A DNA stretch of 64,000 nucleotides from Apodemus sylvaticus (Eukaryota > Chordata > Mammalia > Rodentia > Muridae), in assembly GCF_947179515.1 (NCBI RefSeq), contig NC_067481.1, positions 89,419,009 to 89,483,008 on the forward strand. Direction: 5' to 3'. A model generated the notes under the pieces. That model saw only the letters and a list, made by a program, of their open reading frames with translations, did no database searches and was not told where the DNA came from. Shown here piece by piece: positions 23,985 through 35,506 of the stretch (position 1 is the first letter of the stretch; every line of letters starts with the position of its first letter). The position numbers and the translations under genes were made by a program.

Positions 23985-24170
23985 GGAAGCTCTGGAGTTG
24001 AAATTGGCTTGGCTTGACTCTGTGCTTCCTTAGCTAACCGTGCCCGTTTTGGATGATCGTAAAGCTTCTCTGAGCCTCAGTCTTGTCTTCAATAGAATGG
24101 GTTTGGTTGTCTTGCTGGGAAGTGTGAACACGAGCTCATGCGAAGTGTGCAGAAGCGTGATGGCAGGCTG
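23985..24170 (+). mobile_element. MIR SINE
   Basis: The sequence gaagctctggagttgaaatt, cttctctgagcctcagtctt, caatagaatgggtttggttg and ctgggaagtgtgaacacgag follows MIR in sense orientation. Confidence 0.6.
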
Positions 24171-24867
24171 ACATGCTCTAGAAAGGTTGACTTAACCTTC
24201 AGATCGAGCCTCTGATGCCAAGGAGAATAAGGTCACATGGCAACTGCAGATTTGAGGACATAATTCTAATGGCCAGAGATAAGTGTACTGTTAAGTAGAC
24301 ACCCCCGTTCCAGGCAGCCAGCACCGCCAGCAGCCCAGACGGGCTGACCCTGGGACTGGTTCTTTCCCCCATTATCTGCTTTCCTGTCTCCTCTGCTCCC
24401 CGAACATAAAGAACAAGCCCTCAGCCCCTTCCAGACAGTGGTGGAAGGGGGTTGTTTTCCCACTCCCACAGAAAACACCTCCTTCAGAGCATCCTTGGCA
24501 AAGAATCACTTTGCCTCTTACACAGCGGCCGCACTCCCTCATGAAAAGCACTCAGGTCCCGTCAACCCTACCCGGGGTTGCCTCTGCCACCCCTGACTGC
24601 AGATGAGCCCAGGTCACGCCTGCTGCCTCCAGAATGTTCCACAGCCTGTCTCAGTTTTAACAATCCAGCCCTTCCTCTCTCCCCGACCCCTCCCCTGGTC
24701 TGAAGAAACAACTGTACAAGGGTTTTTTGGCAGCTAGACCCAGGAGGAGGAGCTGGAAGCCCATGTACCCAGAAGGTGTTCTGCAGCAAGTGACTGAGCA
24801 GCTACACTGAGCAAAGTCCCGTTTAACAGAGTCGTACACGGATAACTGCTACCCCACAGCAAAGATG

Positions 24868-24992
24868 AACTATGTCCCTGGCACCACGCAGAGCGCTTCA
24901 CATGAGTGATGTGATCTCATCTCTTCGCAATGAGCATTATCTTTATTTCACAGTTAAGGAAACTGGATCTTAGGAAAAGGAGACAGGGGTGT
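24868..24992 (-). mobile_element. MIR SINE fragment (antisense)
   Basis: The sequence agagcgcttcacatgagtga, tgtgatctcatctcttcgca, tctttatttcacagttaagg and aaactggatcttag is the reverse complement of the MIR 3' half. It lies directly upstream of the polypyrimidine tract. Confidence 0.7.
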
Positions 24993-25008
24993 TTGGAAGG
25001 TTTATTTG

Positions 25009-25315
25009 TCTTTTCTTCTTCTTCTTCTTCTTCTTCTTCTTCTTCTTCTTCTTCTTCTTCTTCTTCTTCTTCTTCGTCTTCTTCTTCTTCTTCTTCTTCT
25101 TCTTCTTCTTCTTCTTCTTCTTCTTCTTCTTCTTCTTCTTCTCCTTCTCCTTCTCCTTCTCCTTCTCCTTCTCCTTCTCCTTCTCCTTCTCCTTCTCCTT
25201 CTCCTTCTCCTTCTCCTTCTCCTTCTCCTTCTCCTTCTCCTTCTCCTCCTTCTCCTTCTCCTTCTCCTTCTCCTTCTCCTTCTCCTTCTCCTTCTCCTTC
25301 TTCTTCTTCTCTTTT
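25009..25315 (+). repeat. Polypyrimidine tract: (TTC)n then (CTTCTC)n
   Basis: The tract is 307 bp of C and T with a single purine (G at 25076). The first part is (TTC)n to about 25140; the second is mostly a six-base CTTCTC unit to about 25300, returning to TTC. It abuts the 3' end of an antisense B1, so on the minus strand it is an expanded A-rich SINE tail. Long Leu, Ser, Phe or Glu ORFs across it are artefacts of the repeat. Confidence 0.97.
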
Positions 25316-25463
25316 GTGAGACAAGGTCTCAGGGTCTCACTCTATAGCCCAAGATGGCCTAGAACTTACTCTGTAGTCAGATTTCAAATTTGTGGCAATC
25401 CTCCTGCCTCAGCCTCCCAAGTGCTAAGACATCAGGCACTCACCGCTGTGCCCTGTCCCAGGA
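25316..25463 (-). mobile_element. B1 SINE (antisense)
   Basis: The sequence gagacaaggtctcagggtct, cactctatagcccaagatgg, tcctcctgcctcagcctccc and gcactcaccgctgtgccctg is a diverged antisense B1 whose tail is the polypyrimidine tract. Confidence 0.88.
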
Positions 25464-25979
25464 GGTATTTTATAAATACCCTCTGCTCCTTGATTACTGG
25501 TCCCTGCATTTGGTACCTTTTTAAATCCTCTCAATGCACCATCTGTTGGACTCCAGTCACACTTTCTAATTCAGTAAGCCTGAGAGCATGCTTGGTTCCC
25601 AGAGTCTTCAGTCAGAGTCCAGGCCTTCCGGCAGGTGACTTATTAACATCCAAGTCTGAGTATGAATCTGGATCATGCTGCCCTGGAACTCTGCTGAGAC
25701 TGCCCAGTGAGACCAAGCCCCCAGGTTACTTTGCTTTTGAAACAAATAGGCAGTCTCTTATTTTTCTCTTCCTAAATCACTTGGCTAATCGCTGAAGAGT
25801 CCTGGCAGAGGGTGCTTAATCCTGGGGAGATGAATGAAGCCCCCGGATTAGGGGAAACCCCATAGTTTCAGAAACACTTACACAGGAAACAACCCAGTCT
25901 CTAGAAAGAACTGTAGGCTGGAATAGGGGACCGATACTCTACCCTGTGACTAGTTGAAACAGTTTTCCCCTAATGAAAA

Positions 25980-26077
25980 TAATAGTAATAAAATAATACC
26001 TATTGATTTCTTACCATGAGCCAGGTCCTACAGCATTATTTCATTTTCTTTCAATTTCCACAAGAACTTCCTATAAA

Positions 26078-26115
<38 letters not shown>

Positions 26116-26160
26116 ACTGTAAATGTCTGCCCACACAGCTAGGGGGAAAAGACAACAGGA
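25980..26160 (-). mobile_element. MIR SINE (antisense) with an internal poly-A run
   Basis: The sequence acctattgatttcttaccat, gagccaggtcctacagcatt and caagaacttcctataaaggt matches antisense MIR. A 32-bp A-run (26082-26113) follows, and then ctgcccacacagctaggggg resumes the MIR order. Confidence 0.65.
26082..26113. repeat. Poly-A run
   Basis: 32 uninterrupted A. Confidence 0.95.
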
Positions 26161-26439
26161 AACTTGGTTTAGTTTACCACCTCTCTATGGGGGAGGCAGG
26201 TAGAGAGACAGAGGTGAGCTCAGCAGCCCATTGTACCAGGGGGACACTCCCATGCCTGTGACAGCAGGGCAGGGTGAAGCTGCAAATGTATCTCAATGCT
26301 TCAACCCTGACAAAAGCATAAGCAACTTCTCTGTACTCACACAGCAGAGGCGATTGATATATATGCCAAAGAACTTAAATATTCATATGTAACCAGTGTT
26401 GTTGCTACACACGCACACACACCCCTCAGACTTTTTTTT

Positions 26440-26770
26440 TTTAAAGGCAGCTTAAGTACTTATCGATTGAGAACTTTTAACTCTCAAAATGGAGGCGTCT
26501 CCATATCTCTACAGGTATTTTAAATGAATTGAATTAATCATAGGCTTAAAAGTCTCTTGCGATCTTCGTTAACTTCCCTGGGTTTAATTAAAACATCTGT
26601 GCACTTTTAATTTATTGATTCATCCGACTCATATGTCATGTTTTTAACACACCCCAGCATGCTTTGCATCATTTTTAACCCGATTTCCACTTAACGAAAG
26701 CAATTAAATTCACCCCGGATTAATTAAAGCATCCATACTTTCATGCTTAAGTCAGCGTGCGCTGCTGTCC
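26440..26770. promoter_or_regulatory. Candidate conserved noncoding element, homeobox-motif rich
   Basis: This repeat-free AT-rich stretch contains gaattgaattaatcat, gggtttaattaaaac, tttaatttattgatt and cggattaattaaagc, plus a POU-like tttgcatcat. Three TTAATTAA-type sites within about 200 bp are unusual for neutral intron. Function and conservation are not shown by sequence alone. Confidence 0.35.
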
Positions 26771-27009
26771 CCACATGGCTCCTGAATGTCAGAGATCTGA
26801 CACACCTGATGAGTTTTTTGTCCTTCTGGTAATTCTTCCCTGAGTCGCTTTCTTGCTTAAATGTGCCATTTGACAGACCGGGGAATGAGGAAGTTGGTTC
26901 TTCAGAAGCTGCCCCACCCCCATCTCTGGAGCCAGGGGCTCTGCCCCTATCTGCCAGAGGCACCTTCTGCCTTCCTCTCATTGAGAGTCCTGCTGCACAC
27001 ATGCATGTG

Positions 27010-27012
<3 letters not shown>

Positions 27013-27058
<46 letters not shown>
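27013..27058. repeat. (AC)n microsatellite
   Basis: About 23 AC units flanked by gcgcgc and gcgctg. Predicted peptides rich in Thr-His or Cys-Val here are artefacts. Confidence 0.95.
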
Positions 27059-27060
<2 letters not shown>

Positions 27061-27775
27061 GCTGAATGCCTGAAGAATCTAGGCGTTTTCTGTGCTTAGG
27101 TCAATAGGATGCTACCACATTGGCTGGGACCTGTGTTCCATGACCCAGCATTGTTCTTGTTCTGTCAGCTGGGACTCCCGCCCCTCAGCAACTGTACTCC
27201 CCAGAGCCCAGAGCCCCTGAGCCCAGGCTGTCAATGGCTCTGCAGTTTTACTTCCAGTCTGAGAAGCCTAGAATTACATCTCTGTAGTCTTAATTTTAAG
27301 TTTCTATGTAAGTGTTGCAGGATCTGAACACCCTTCATACCAGCAAGCTGTATTATTTCTGATGCCGTTTGCCGACTTTTCAATTTGTCTGTCGCTTTGT
27401 GTTGATTTATAGAGTTGCTTGTACATGTTGAACAGTAAATTTTATCCTGTAAAACACATTAAGATCTGTCTTCCCAATATTGCTTATGACCTGGTTTTTT
27501 TGTTTTAGACTGGTATCCACTGTCAAATAGAGAATTTAAATTTTATGCAATCAAATGTAATCACCTTTGCTTCCTGGTGTCTAGAAGGCATATTTTTCAT
27601 ATCTCCTGAAGAAAATAAGATTACTCTCCAATGCTTTCTAATACTTCAACTCTTTACATTGTATATAGAGTTGATTCTTTGGTACAGGGTACAATAAGGG
27701 ACAATTTGGTTGTACGGCAAATGAAATGCCCTTATGGGAGTATTAAGTGAAATCTTCCTTTCCTAACAGCGTGGG

Positions 27776-27777
27776 TT

Positions 27778-27809
<32 letters not shown>

Positions 27810-27811
27810 TC
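27776..27811. repeat. (GTTTT)n microsatellite
   Basis: A T-run followed by about five GTTTT units. Confidence 0.93.
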
Positions 27812-28139
27812 CTTGAAAGAAAGTGGAGTGCGGGTTTTGGTATTGGGAGCCTTAGCTTGGCTTGGCTTCCATGACTCAAATGTTTATTGTCAAACACTCT
27901 GGTGGAGCAGGGCGGAGTGGAGTGGGGTGGGGTGAGCAGGGGAAGGGCAGAGTGGGGTGGGGTGGGGCATCCCCTCCTTTCCATCTTTTTCCCTGCCACA
28001 AAGCCTGTCTGTTAATGGTATTAGGTTACCTGTCCATAGTGGCTGATCTGTTTGGAGTGACTTGACAGTTTGCCTGAGGAGCTAGGGTGTAGTGTATTCT
28101 TCAGCCTCTTTTTCTAAAGGACCAGTTTCAAATGGGTTT

Positions 28140-28283
28140 GCAGCACCAGGTAGCTCACACCTGTAACCCCAGGTTTCAGGAAGCTTCAGTGGAAGGCTGC
28201 AATTTTGGGGCAAGCCTGAGCTACAGAGTAAATGCCAGGCTAACCTAGACCCTCTCTACGAAATAAATTAATTAATAAAATTT
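28140..28283 (+). mobile_element. B1-like SINE (diverged)
   Basis: The sequence aggtagctcacacctgtaac, cccaggtttcaggaagcttc, ggcaagcctgagctacagag and accctctctacgaaataaat keeps the B1 order with heavy divergence. Confidence 0.65.
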
Positions 28284-28284
28284 G

Positions 28285-28770
28285 TTTTAAACCGGCTTTC
28301 AAGTCACTTCTAAAAGTGCACTGTCTGAGATCACTTTGTCAGGACTGATCCAGCTCACGGTTGTCTTGTCAACGGTGACCATCTTGCCTCTCCGGTTTTA
28401 TTAAATCGTCCACTCCTTCTGAGTATTCTCTCCACTGAAAGTGGCAGGTAGACGGGATTTGTTTTTCTTAAAACACCAATGAGTGGCTGGTCCTTTAACT
28501 GCCTACCAAGTAAATAACACTGATAATTCATCTCCCTTGCAGAGATGCTGGAAAGAGGAAACTCTGGCTTGATCATTAAAATGAGCTTTACACCGTTTAG
28601 GTGACTCTAAATTATGTCATTTTTGTGTCATCAGCCTGTTAACTTGTCAGTCGTTAGTGGCAGCGGTAATTTATTTTCCTTCTGCGGGAGGCTTAAGCTT
28701 CCATTTGCTCGATTTAGTAAAACAGGAATTGTCGATTTGTACACACATTTTAATTAATTTTAAATAGAAG
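28285..28770. promoter_or_regulatory. Candidate conserved noncoding element
   Basis: Unique, balanced-composition DNA without repeats has TAAT-rich ends (gcggtaatttattttcc, cattttaattaattttaaa) and several TGAC/GTCA half-sites. It is a candidate enhancer by appearance only. Confidence 0.3.
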
Positions 28771-28950
28771 CTTGCATGCATGATACTCTGCTCCCAGAAG
28801 CCAGTGGAATAAGGGAGAGCCCGAGGAAGACAGGAAGATAAGAAATCTCACATGTGGCTTCTGACCAGTCAGGACCACAAAGGAAGCTGACAAGTTCTTA
28901 ACACTGGGGAGATCTGGCGCTCTTTTTGTTATGGGTATAGTATGTTTGTG

Positions 28951-29022
28951 TACATGTAAGTGTATGTGTGCGTGTGCTGTGTGGGCGTGTGTGTGTGTGG
29001 GTGTGTGTGCTGTGTGTGTACA
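28951..29022. repeat. Imperfect (GT)n repeat
   Basis: A run of about 70 bp of TGTG/GTGC with interruptions. Confidence 0.85.
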
Positions 29023-29410
29023 CAATGGCACCTGTGTAACAACTGTGCCATTTCTTTTATCACATCAGCCCCTCCACTAAGGTTGGGGATCCAGTTTGGA
29101 AGATCACGAGACCATCCACTACCTAGCAGGTGTCAGCTCCTACATTGACTCCTAGGTCAAGTTATTTCCCCTCCCCCTCCCAGCCACTCTGAGAAGGGGT
29201 TAAAGGGGATATTGAATACCCAAGAAGTTAAGTCACACCCTTTCCAAATCCCACAACTGACACCTGAAGACTAGCTGCTGAACCTGGGGCTTCCTGTCAC
29301 CCGGCCCTTTGCCGTTTTCATTTCTACTCTGTGCTCTCTCTTGGTAGGGTGTGGAGTCCAAATAAATTTCCTTTCCAGTCTTAAAAAGTAATGATCATTA
29401 TGTGATTACA

Positions 29411-29433
29411 GTCAATCAATCAATCAATAAATT
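29411..29433. repeat. (CAAT)n short tandem repeat
   Basis: gtcaatcaatcaatcaataa, about four units. Confidence 0.75.
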
Positions 29434-31624
29434 GATCGGTAAATAAAATACAAGGAGGTTCCCAGTTTCCACTCCGCTTCTCCGGCGTGCACAATTCTGA
29501 GCCACACATTTATTTGAAGCCCTGGGATGAGTTGTGTCTGAGACTCAGTTATACATGGGGTGGTTCCTGGCTTTCCATGCTGCAAACCCAGTGACTGCAA
29601 GCAGGCTTTGTTCTTCATTCCAGTGGCAGTAAATCCCTTGAGTTTCATTCTTCCAATGAACTCTGAGTTAATGGCAGCACCAGCCAAGCCTCTGAGTGCC
29701 CCGCTTTCCAACATCAATGTCTTGCATTTCTACCCACACTCCCAGCAAGCTTGCATCAAACAAATTGAGAAAAGGGCTACATTTAGGAACACCGTGACCT
29801 GCCTCTTCTTCACTTTTTCCCTGAGTAATTTAAGTAGGTCATATTTTAAACTTGATTTCCCAAGCTCCTGATTTTATATTTAAAAAAAAAAAAACTAATT
29901 CTTATTTTCTAGACAATTCTATTTTTTTCCCACCACTTGGAGTTGGTGCAAAGGAAAGAGGAGAAAATAACCCTTCCTTTTGTCAACTAATAAAGACAGT
30001 AGTCAATTGTTTCCCTCCCCTACCTTGTGGGAGTAAGAGAGATGCCATGAAGCACCACTGGTGGCCATCTGAGGTCACCTTGTCATCCATCCACATAGCC
30101 CACGTAATATATAGTATGCAGATCGGCAACAGCCTTGGGTGGCTATCCATTGTATGGATGCATTTCTCACTGTTGCTTATTTCAGACCTGAGGGTGGAAG
30201 TGGGGGAGAGATGTGATGCATATCCTAGCCTTCCTTCTGGAGATCCTCCCATGTGACCCAGATCAGAAACGACAAGTAGGTCTTCTCTTGACCAAGCCGT
30301 CCTCCTTTCAGGTCTTAGCCTGGACATTGCAATGGTTTCCAGGTTCTTTTCTAAGCTCAGGAGAAGCTGCCAGGATTCAGTAATGATGTCTGCAGAGTTA
30401 CAAAAGAGGGAATAATACTCTACTTGAATACATTTGCATCCCTGACCTTGACCTTAGCATGACTCCTAGGATGAACCAATGCGATGCAAGCTTAGTTTGT
30501 CTCCAAATCTCTCTCAAGACCTCAAGGAAATCACATTTGCAGTAGAGGAAAGATCCAAGTTCTTTCTTCTATTCTCTCCAGGACAATCAGTATCTCTAGT
30601 AACTATAGAATCCCCTGCTCAACATCCCAAGTGTAAAAACCATTCATCTTCTGTTTAGAAAGGTTCATCTGAATTCAGCATATATCTTTGATGTCATTTG
30701 AACTCATTTCTCCCTAGATACTCCATGAGGATAAGAATTTTAGAAATAATACCCCACAAGATTTTCAACAACTACCCTCTTATAAAGTATTTGGGAAGAT
30801 AATATCTCATCAATCATATGCCAACTATTGAGATGTTTTATTTCAAACCAGTTTGAAATTGAGGGGAAAATTCACTATGTTTGCAACATGAGGTCCATTA
30901 GAGGCATTGTTCTTTCTCTGCCTTTCACAAGTACTCCTTAGTGCTTTCCCATAAATCCTTGGATAGCAAGAATGCAGAAGTTTTTACCCAAGCCAGTCAA
31001 CAGTATAGAACTCAGCCCTGACAGGAAATCATCTTTGGTCGTAAGCACTGTGCCAGTTCTCTGAAAGCTCATGTGTCCCTGGAAAGCCAAACACTCACAG
31101 AGAGGCATCAATGACTGCCCCATGACCACAGGAACAAAAGAGTAAAGCAGTGGACTAAGAAGCAATCTGACAGAATCCTCATTCTGCCCTGGAATGTTGA
31201 GCTCCCCTAGTTTTGAACATATGCAACCTGGGCTTAAAATCACAGACACCACCAGGAGCCGCTGACATGCCTCCATGGGTCCTATCCGAATGTCTCTTCC
31301 TGAATGGTTTTCCATAAGAGGGCAGCCAGAGAAACAGTTTGTTTAGAAGCCGGGTTGGAAATACAGGTTTAGTGCAAATTATTGATGATGTGGGAAGTCT
31401 AGAGCCTGAAGGAGCCCTCCAAAATCCCCTTGTAAGCAAACTCTGAAAGTAAGAAGTAGTACCATGAAGGCTCCAAGGGGTACCCCAGGGAGTCCCCACA
31501 GACGTCTCAGCCTTTGTCCCAGAAGGGACAAGGGACAAGCTTGTTTTATCTTTGTAATTTAATTCATGTGTTCTTTGAAATAGATAATACTTACTTCTTC
31601 ATGTATAGGTGGCAAGCTAAGGCA

Positions 31625-31629
31625 GAGAG

Positions 31630-31666
<37 letters not shown>
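31625..31666. repeat. (GA)n microsatellite
   Basis: About 20 GA units with one early GC interruption, about 490 bp upstream of the EGF2-3 exon. Confidence 0.93.
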
Positions 31667-31668
<2 letters not shown>

Positions 31669-32107
31669 CATTGGCTCAAATGTGTCCAGAACAGGAGTCA
31701 ACTTATCTGTGGATAACATAATGAATAAAATACATCCAGACTTGCAGTTCCAGCAGCATCCTTAACAGTGTGGCTTTCTTAAGAGCAAATTTAAACTCTT
31801 ATGGCTGTAGAGTTTGTTAACCTGGATTTCAGTTGGGCCCCTGCTTGTGAACCTTGTACCAATAGAGAGATAATACCACCAACCTGAGCTTCGAGTGCAC
31901 GGTAGAATCCTGATCATAGCTGCCCCTCAAAGGGTTGTCAGTAAATGCAGAAAACATACTCTGCTAGACCTAACTGGGCTTGGGCAGGAGCCACCGACAG
32001 CAGTGGCTCTCTTTGGTGTTTTGTACTTGAAGGTGACACTGCACCTCTGTGGCTAAGTCCTCAGCCCACAAAGTTGTGTGTGACGCCGCGATGCCAGGCA
32101 GACATAG

Positions 32108-32359
<252 letters not shown>

Positions 32360-32635
32360 TGAGGCAATTGGCAGGCCGGCAGCAGAGGAGCTGTGCAGGG
32401 CTTCATCTTGGCTCCCTGGGTTGGAAAGAAAACTTCCCTCAGCATGTTGTTGCATCCAGAATTTCAAACCACTGGGCTTTGGTAAACTTCCTTAGTTGTA
32501 GAATAGGTAAGGAGATGGAGATGGTTCTGTGGAGATGGTTCTGGAAGGAATGTTTTTGTTTTACCCTGATTTACAGGCATTATCATCTTTTCTCTTCCTC
32601 CTTGTTTCTTTCCATTGCTTTCTTTCTGCCTCTTG

Positions 32636-32658
32636 TTTGTCTGTCTGTCTGTCTGTCC
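32636..32658. repeat. (TCTG)n short repeat
   Basis: Five to six units of gtct in tgtctgtctgtctgtctgtc. Confidence 0.85.
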
Positions 32659-32732
32659 TCTCTTCCCTGTAGTCTTTCTCTTGCCTTCCCTTTCTTCCCC
32701 AGATCTTTGTGAAAACTTTTATTTATATGTAT

Positions 32733-32822
<90 letters not shown>
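32733..32822. repeat. (CT)n-(CA)n compound microsatellite
   Basis: About 48 bp of CT is followed without a break by about 42 bp of AC (from 32781). It lies at the tail end of the antisense B3 that follows. Confidence 0.95.
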
Positions 32823-32825
<3 letters not shown>

Positions 32826-32935
32826 GTATACATGGTGGTCCACGTACAGCTCACAGGATTTGGTTCTCTTCTGTTAACATGAGAATTGAACTTAGGCAGT
32901 AAGAAGCACTACCTGATACGCCATCTTGCCAGGCC
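32823..32935 (-). mobile_element. B3/B2 SINE (antisense)
   Basis: The sequence agctcacaggatttggttct, cttctgttaacatgagaatt, gaacttaggcagtaagaagc and cgccatcttgccaggccccc is the reverse complement of a B3-type head. Its tail is the compound microsatellite. Confidence 0.78.
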
Positions 32936-32949
32936 CCCCCCCCCCCCCG
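32934..32949. repeat. Poly-C run
   Basis: About sixteen C at the 5' end of the antisense B3. Confidence 0.9.
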
Positions 32950-33293
32950 TTCCAGATCTAATTCCCTATTTTCTTCCATTTCATTTCAAGTCCTCTAATT
33001 GAGAATTTCTGGAGCTGTCTAGAGAAAAGAAACAAGGAATCCTAAACCCCCTTCTCTTCCCTCAAAGCCGGCTTCTTGATGATGTTATGATTTGATTTCT
33101 CTCTTCTTGGTAATCTAAGGCCCGTGAACAATCTAGGTAAATATTTCAACAAAACCTCCTATCCTTGGAGAGCAGGCAGGCTCCAAAGACTGTAGCTATG
33201 TGGGTCATTTGGAGACCCCGCCTACAGCAAATCAGAGGAACAAAGCTATGCAGCCAGGGCCTAGGCCTTGATGCAGTGCTAACCAATCACTGC

Positions 33294-33298
33294 ACCCC

Positions 33299-33330
<32 letters not shown>

Positions 33331-33332
33331 CA
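33294..33332. repeat. (CCA)n(CAA)n repeat
   Basis: About six CCA/CAC units followed by six CAA units. Confidence 0.9.
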
Positions 33333-34942
33333 CAGAGTTGTGACTTATCCTGTGATATCCACTACAGACTTCCCTTGTAAAATCCCCCATTTCGTTGTGT
33401 CTACAACGGTGGCCTCAAAAGAATCAGCTTCTATGATATTACTCCTCCACAATTTTTCAGTGTATCAGTAACAATATCCTGAATGTCACCCAGAAGTCTG
33501 ACCCCCCACGAGACCTCCCCTTACTCAATTCACTATACATTTTCCCTCTATTACCAAGGGAGACCTCCATGTATTTTTCATCATATAACCAAATTGGGAG
33601 TTGGGGTGGAGGAAATACTGATTTAATAAACCCGCCAGAAAGGTCAAAGTTCCTGAGGATAAGTGGATTACAAGAGGCAAAGCTGCCTTTGCTGGAAACA
33701 TAGGACAGGTCAATAATATGACAGGAAAGGTTAAAACAACCTTCTAGTACACTGCTGGGCAACAGCAAGGGACAGGGACGGGGGCTGCCCATCTTCGGGG
33801 GGTTCTTCTCTCCAGGAAAGCTGGTGTTTGAGTGGAATGTCAAGTAGTCCCTCCCCTTTCCTGCTCTCTCAGGCAGTCTTATGTAAAAGCAACCATACAA
33901 CGGAACAAGTAAGCCACACGGAGCATTTTAGAGGGATGCGATCTCCCCCTATTGATCTCCGCTACCCCAAAAGAATGAACAGCGGAGGCAATGCCTACAC
34001 TGTTTTCAAAAGAGGAAATGGACTCAGAACATCTGAGTCGGCACTCTTTCTTCCATTTAGCTTTTCTATTTTCTGATATTCATCACAGTCATCACGTCCA
34101 AATGCTCTCCCTGATGTGGCCACAGCAAGGAGATCATTAGCTGCCACCCTCTGTTTTTGCTGCATAAACATTGTTGTACTGTTAACGAATGTGTACAAGA
34201 AAATGAAGGATGTCTTCTTGAGATGTGTCATGGTGGTGTCTGGGGAAGTGGGAAGGAGACGAGAGGGGAGCTGACAGGTTAGTTTAAGTCGGCCATGTTT
34301 TCATGTCAGTTTCATGGCTGAGTCATTTTTCAATGACATTTAACTTCATAAACGTAATTCATGGTTCTTCAGGGGTTCATAGTTTATACTGTTTGTAAAA
34401 CTCCTTTGACCTCCTTTTCCATCCTTGGGGATAGAAACAACATTCACAACCCTTTTTGTCAAATCTACAGAGGACCTCAGACCAAATGAGTTCTAATGAT
34501 TTCAGCTGCCAGGAGCTGGTGTTTCCAGGGAGAGGATCCTTAGCTGAGCAAGGCCAATGTCCTCCTTTTAAATACAACTGTTTCTATTTATAAACCTTCA
34601 TAAAACCACAGTCTCTCTCCTGCCAGAAAAAAAAAAAAAAGACTCTAAAAACATGGCCAAAAGACCATTTGATGGAATCGGAACCAAATTTAAAATTCAT
34701 AGTAAAACCATTCCCCTTAAAATTTGAATTTGGTCATTCCATCAGCCTCTGTAATTACAGAGCACAGAGGGCATATTTACTGATACCACTAACCAGAGAA
34801 AATGTTGGCTCATATTTCTAGATACTATAAATGGCCATTTTGATGACATTCTAGTACTGGGGTAATAAATCTCTGTTGATTTCTCTCTCTTCTTACCATA
34901 ATTCAGGACAGAGAAAGGAGCTACTATATCTGGGAGGAAAAT

Positions 34943-35045
34943 CTCTTCCTCTTCCTCTTCCTCTTCCTCCTCCTCATCCTCTTCCTCTTCTTCCTCCTCC
35001 TCCTCCTCACTCTCCTTCTCCTCCCCCCTCTATCTCTCTCTTCCT
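34943..35045. repeat. Pyrimidine-rich (CTTCCT)n tract
   Basis: About 100 bp of almost pure CT with CTTCCT and TCC units, interrupted by single A residues. Confidence 0.88.
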
Positions 35046-35377
35046 TACTCTCTCTTGTATATGTGCATCTAATATCATTATCTTTTATATTTCATCTTTT
35101 TAAAAAAAAGACTATGATACATTTTTTAAATCTTTTGTCTGTTGGTACCTCATCAAACACTTGAAATGGTTGATTATAGTCTGAGAGCATTTTTAAGAAA
35201 TAATACACAATATATTTTATGGGTATTTTGATTTTGTCCTATCAGAAGTGGCATTTTAAAAACCTAAAGTGCAAGGTCTCCTTTAGAAGAATATGAACAT
35301 AATTGATTCTGGATGAATAAGTTCATATATTGCTAATGCTAAAAACATATTATTTCCCAAAACAAGAAATAACAGCA

Positions 35378-35506
35378 GCTAGATATGATGGAACATACCT
35401 GAGATACTAGTCCTTGTGAGACTGAAACAGAAAGATCACAAGTTTAAGGCTAACCTGGGCTATGTAGTGAGTTATAGGTTTGCCTATATTTCATAGCAAA
35501 TCCCTG
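35378..35506 (+). mobile_element. B1-like SINE (old)
   Basis: The sequence agctagatatgatggaacat, tgagactgaaacagaaagat, cacaagtttaaggctaacct and gggctatgtagtgagtt keeps the B1/B4 order with many substitutions. Confidence 0.65.

Noticed and set aside
24917..25795. Long ORFs rich in Leu, Ser-Pro, Phe or Glu-Gly (up to 268 residues)
   Set aside because: They are translations of the CT/GA microsatellite in different frames and are not coding.
29424..30327. Overlapping ORFs of 97-134 residues on both strands
   Set aside because: They contradict one another, have no domains, and lie deep in the intron.
33457..33900. 147-residue minus-strand ORF
   Set aside because: No domain or homology that I recognise; likely chance.
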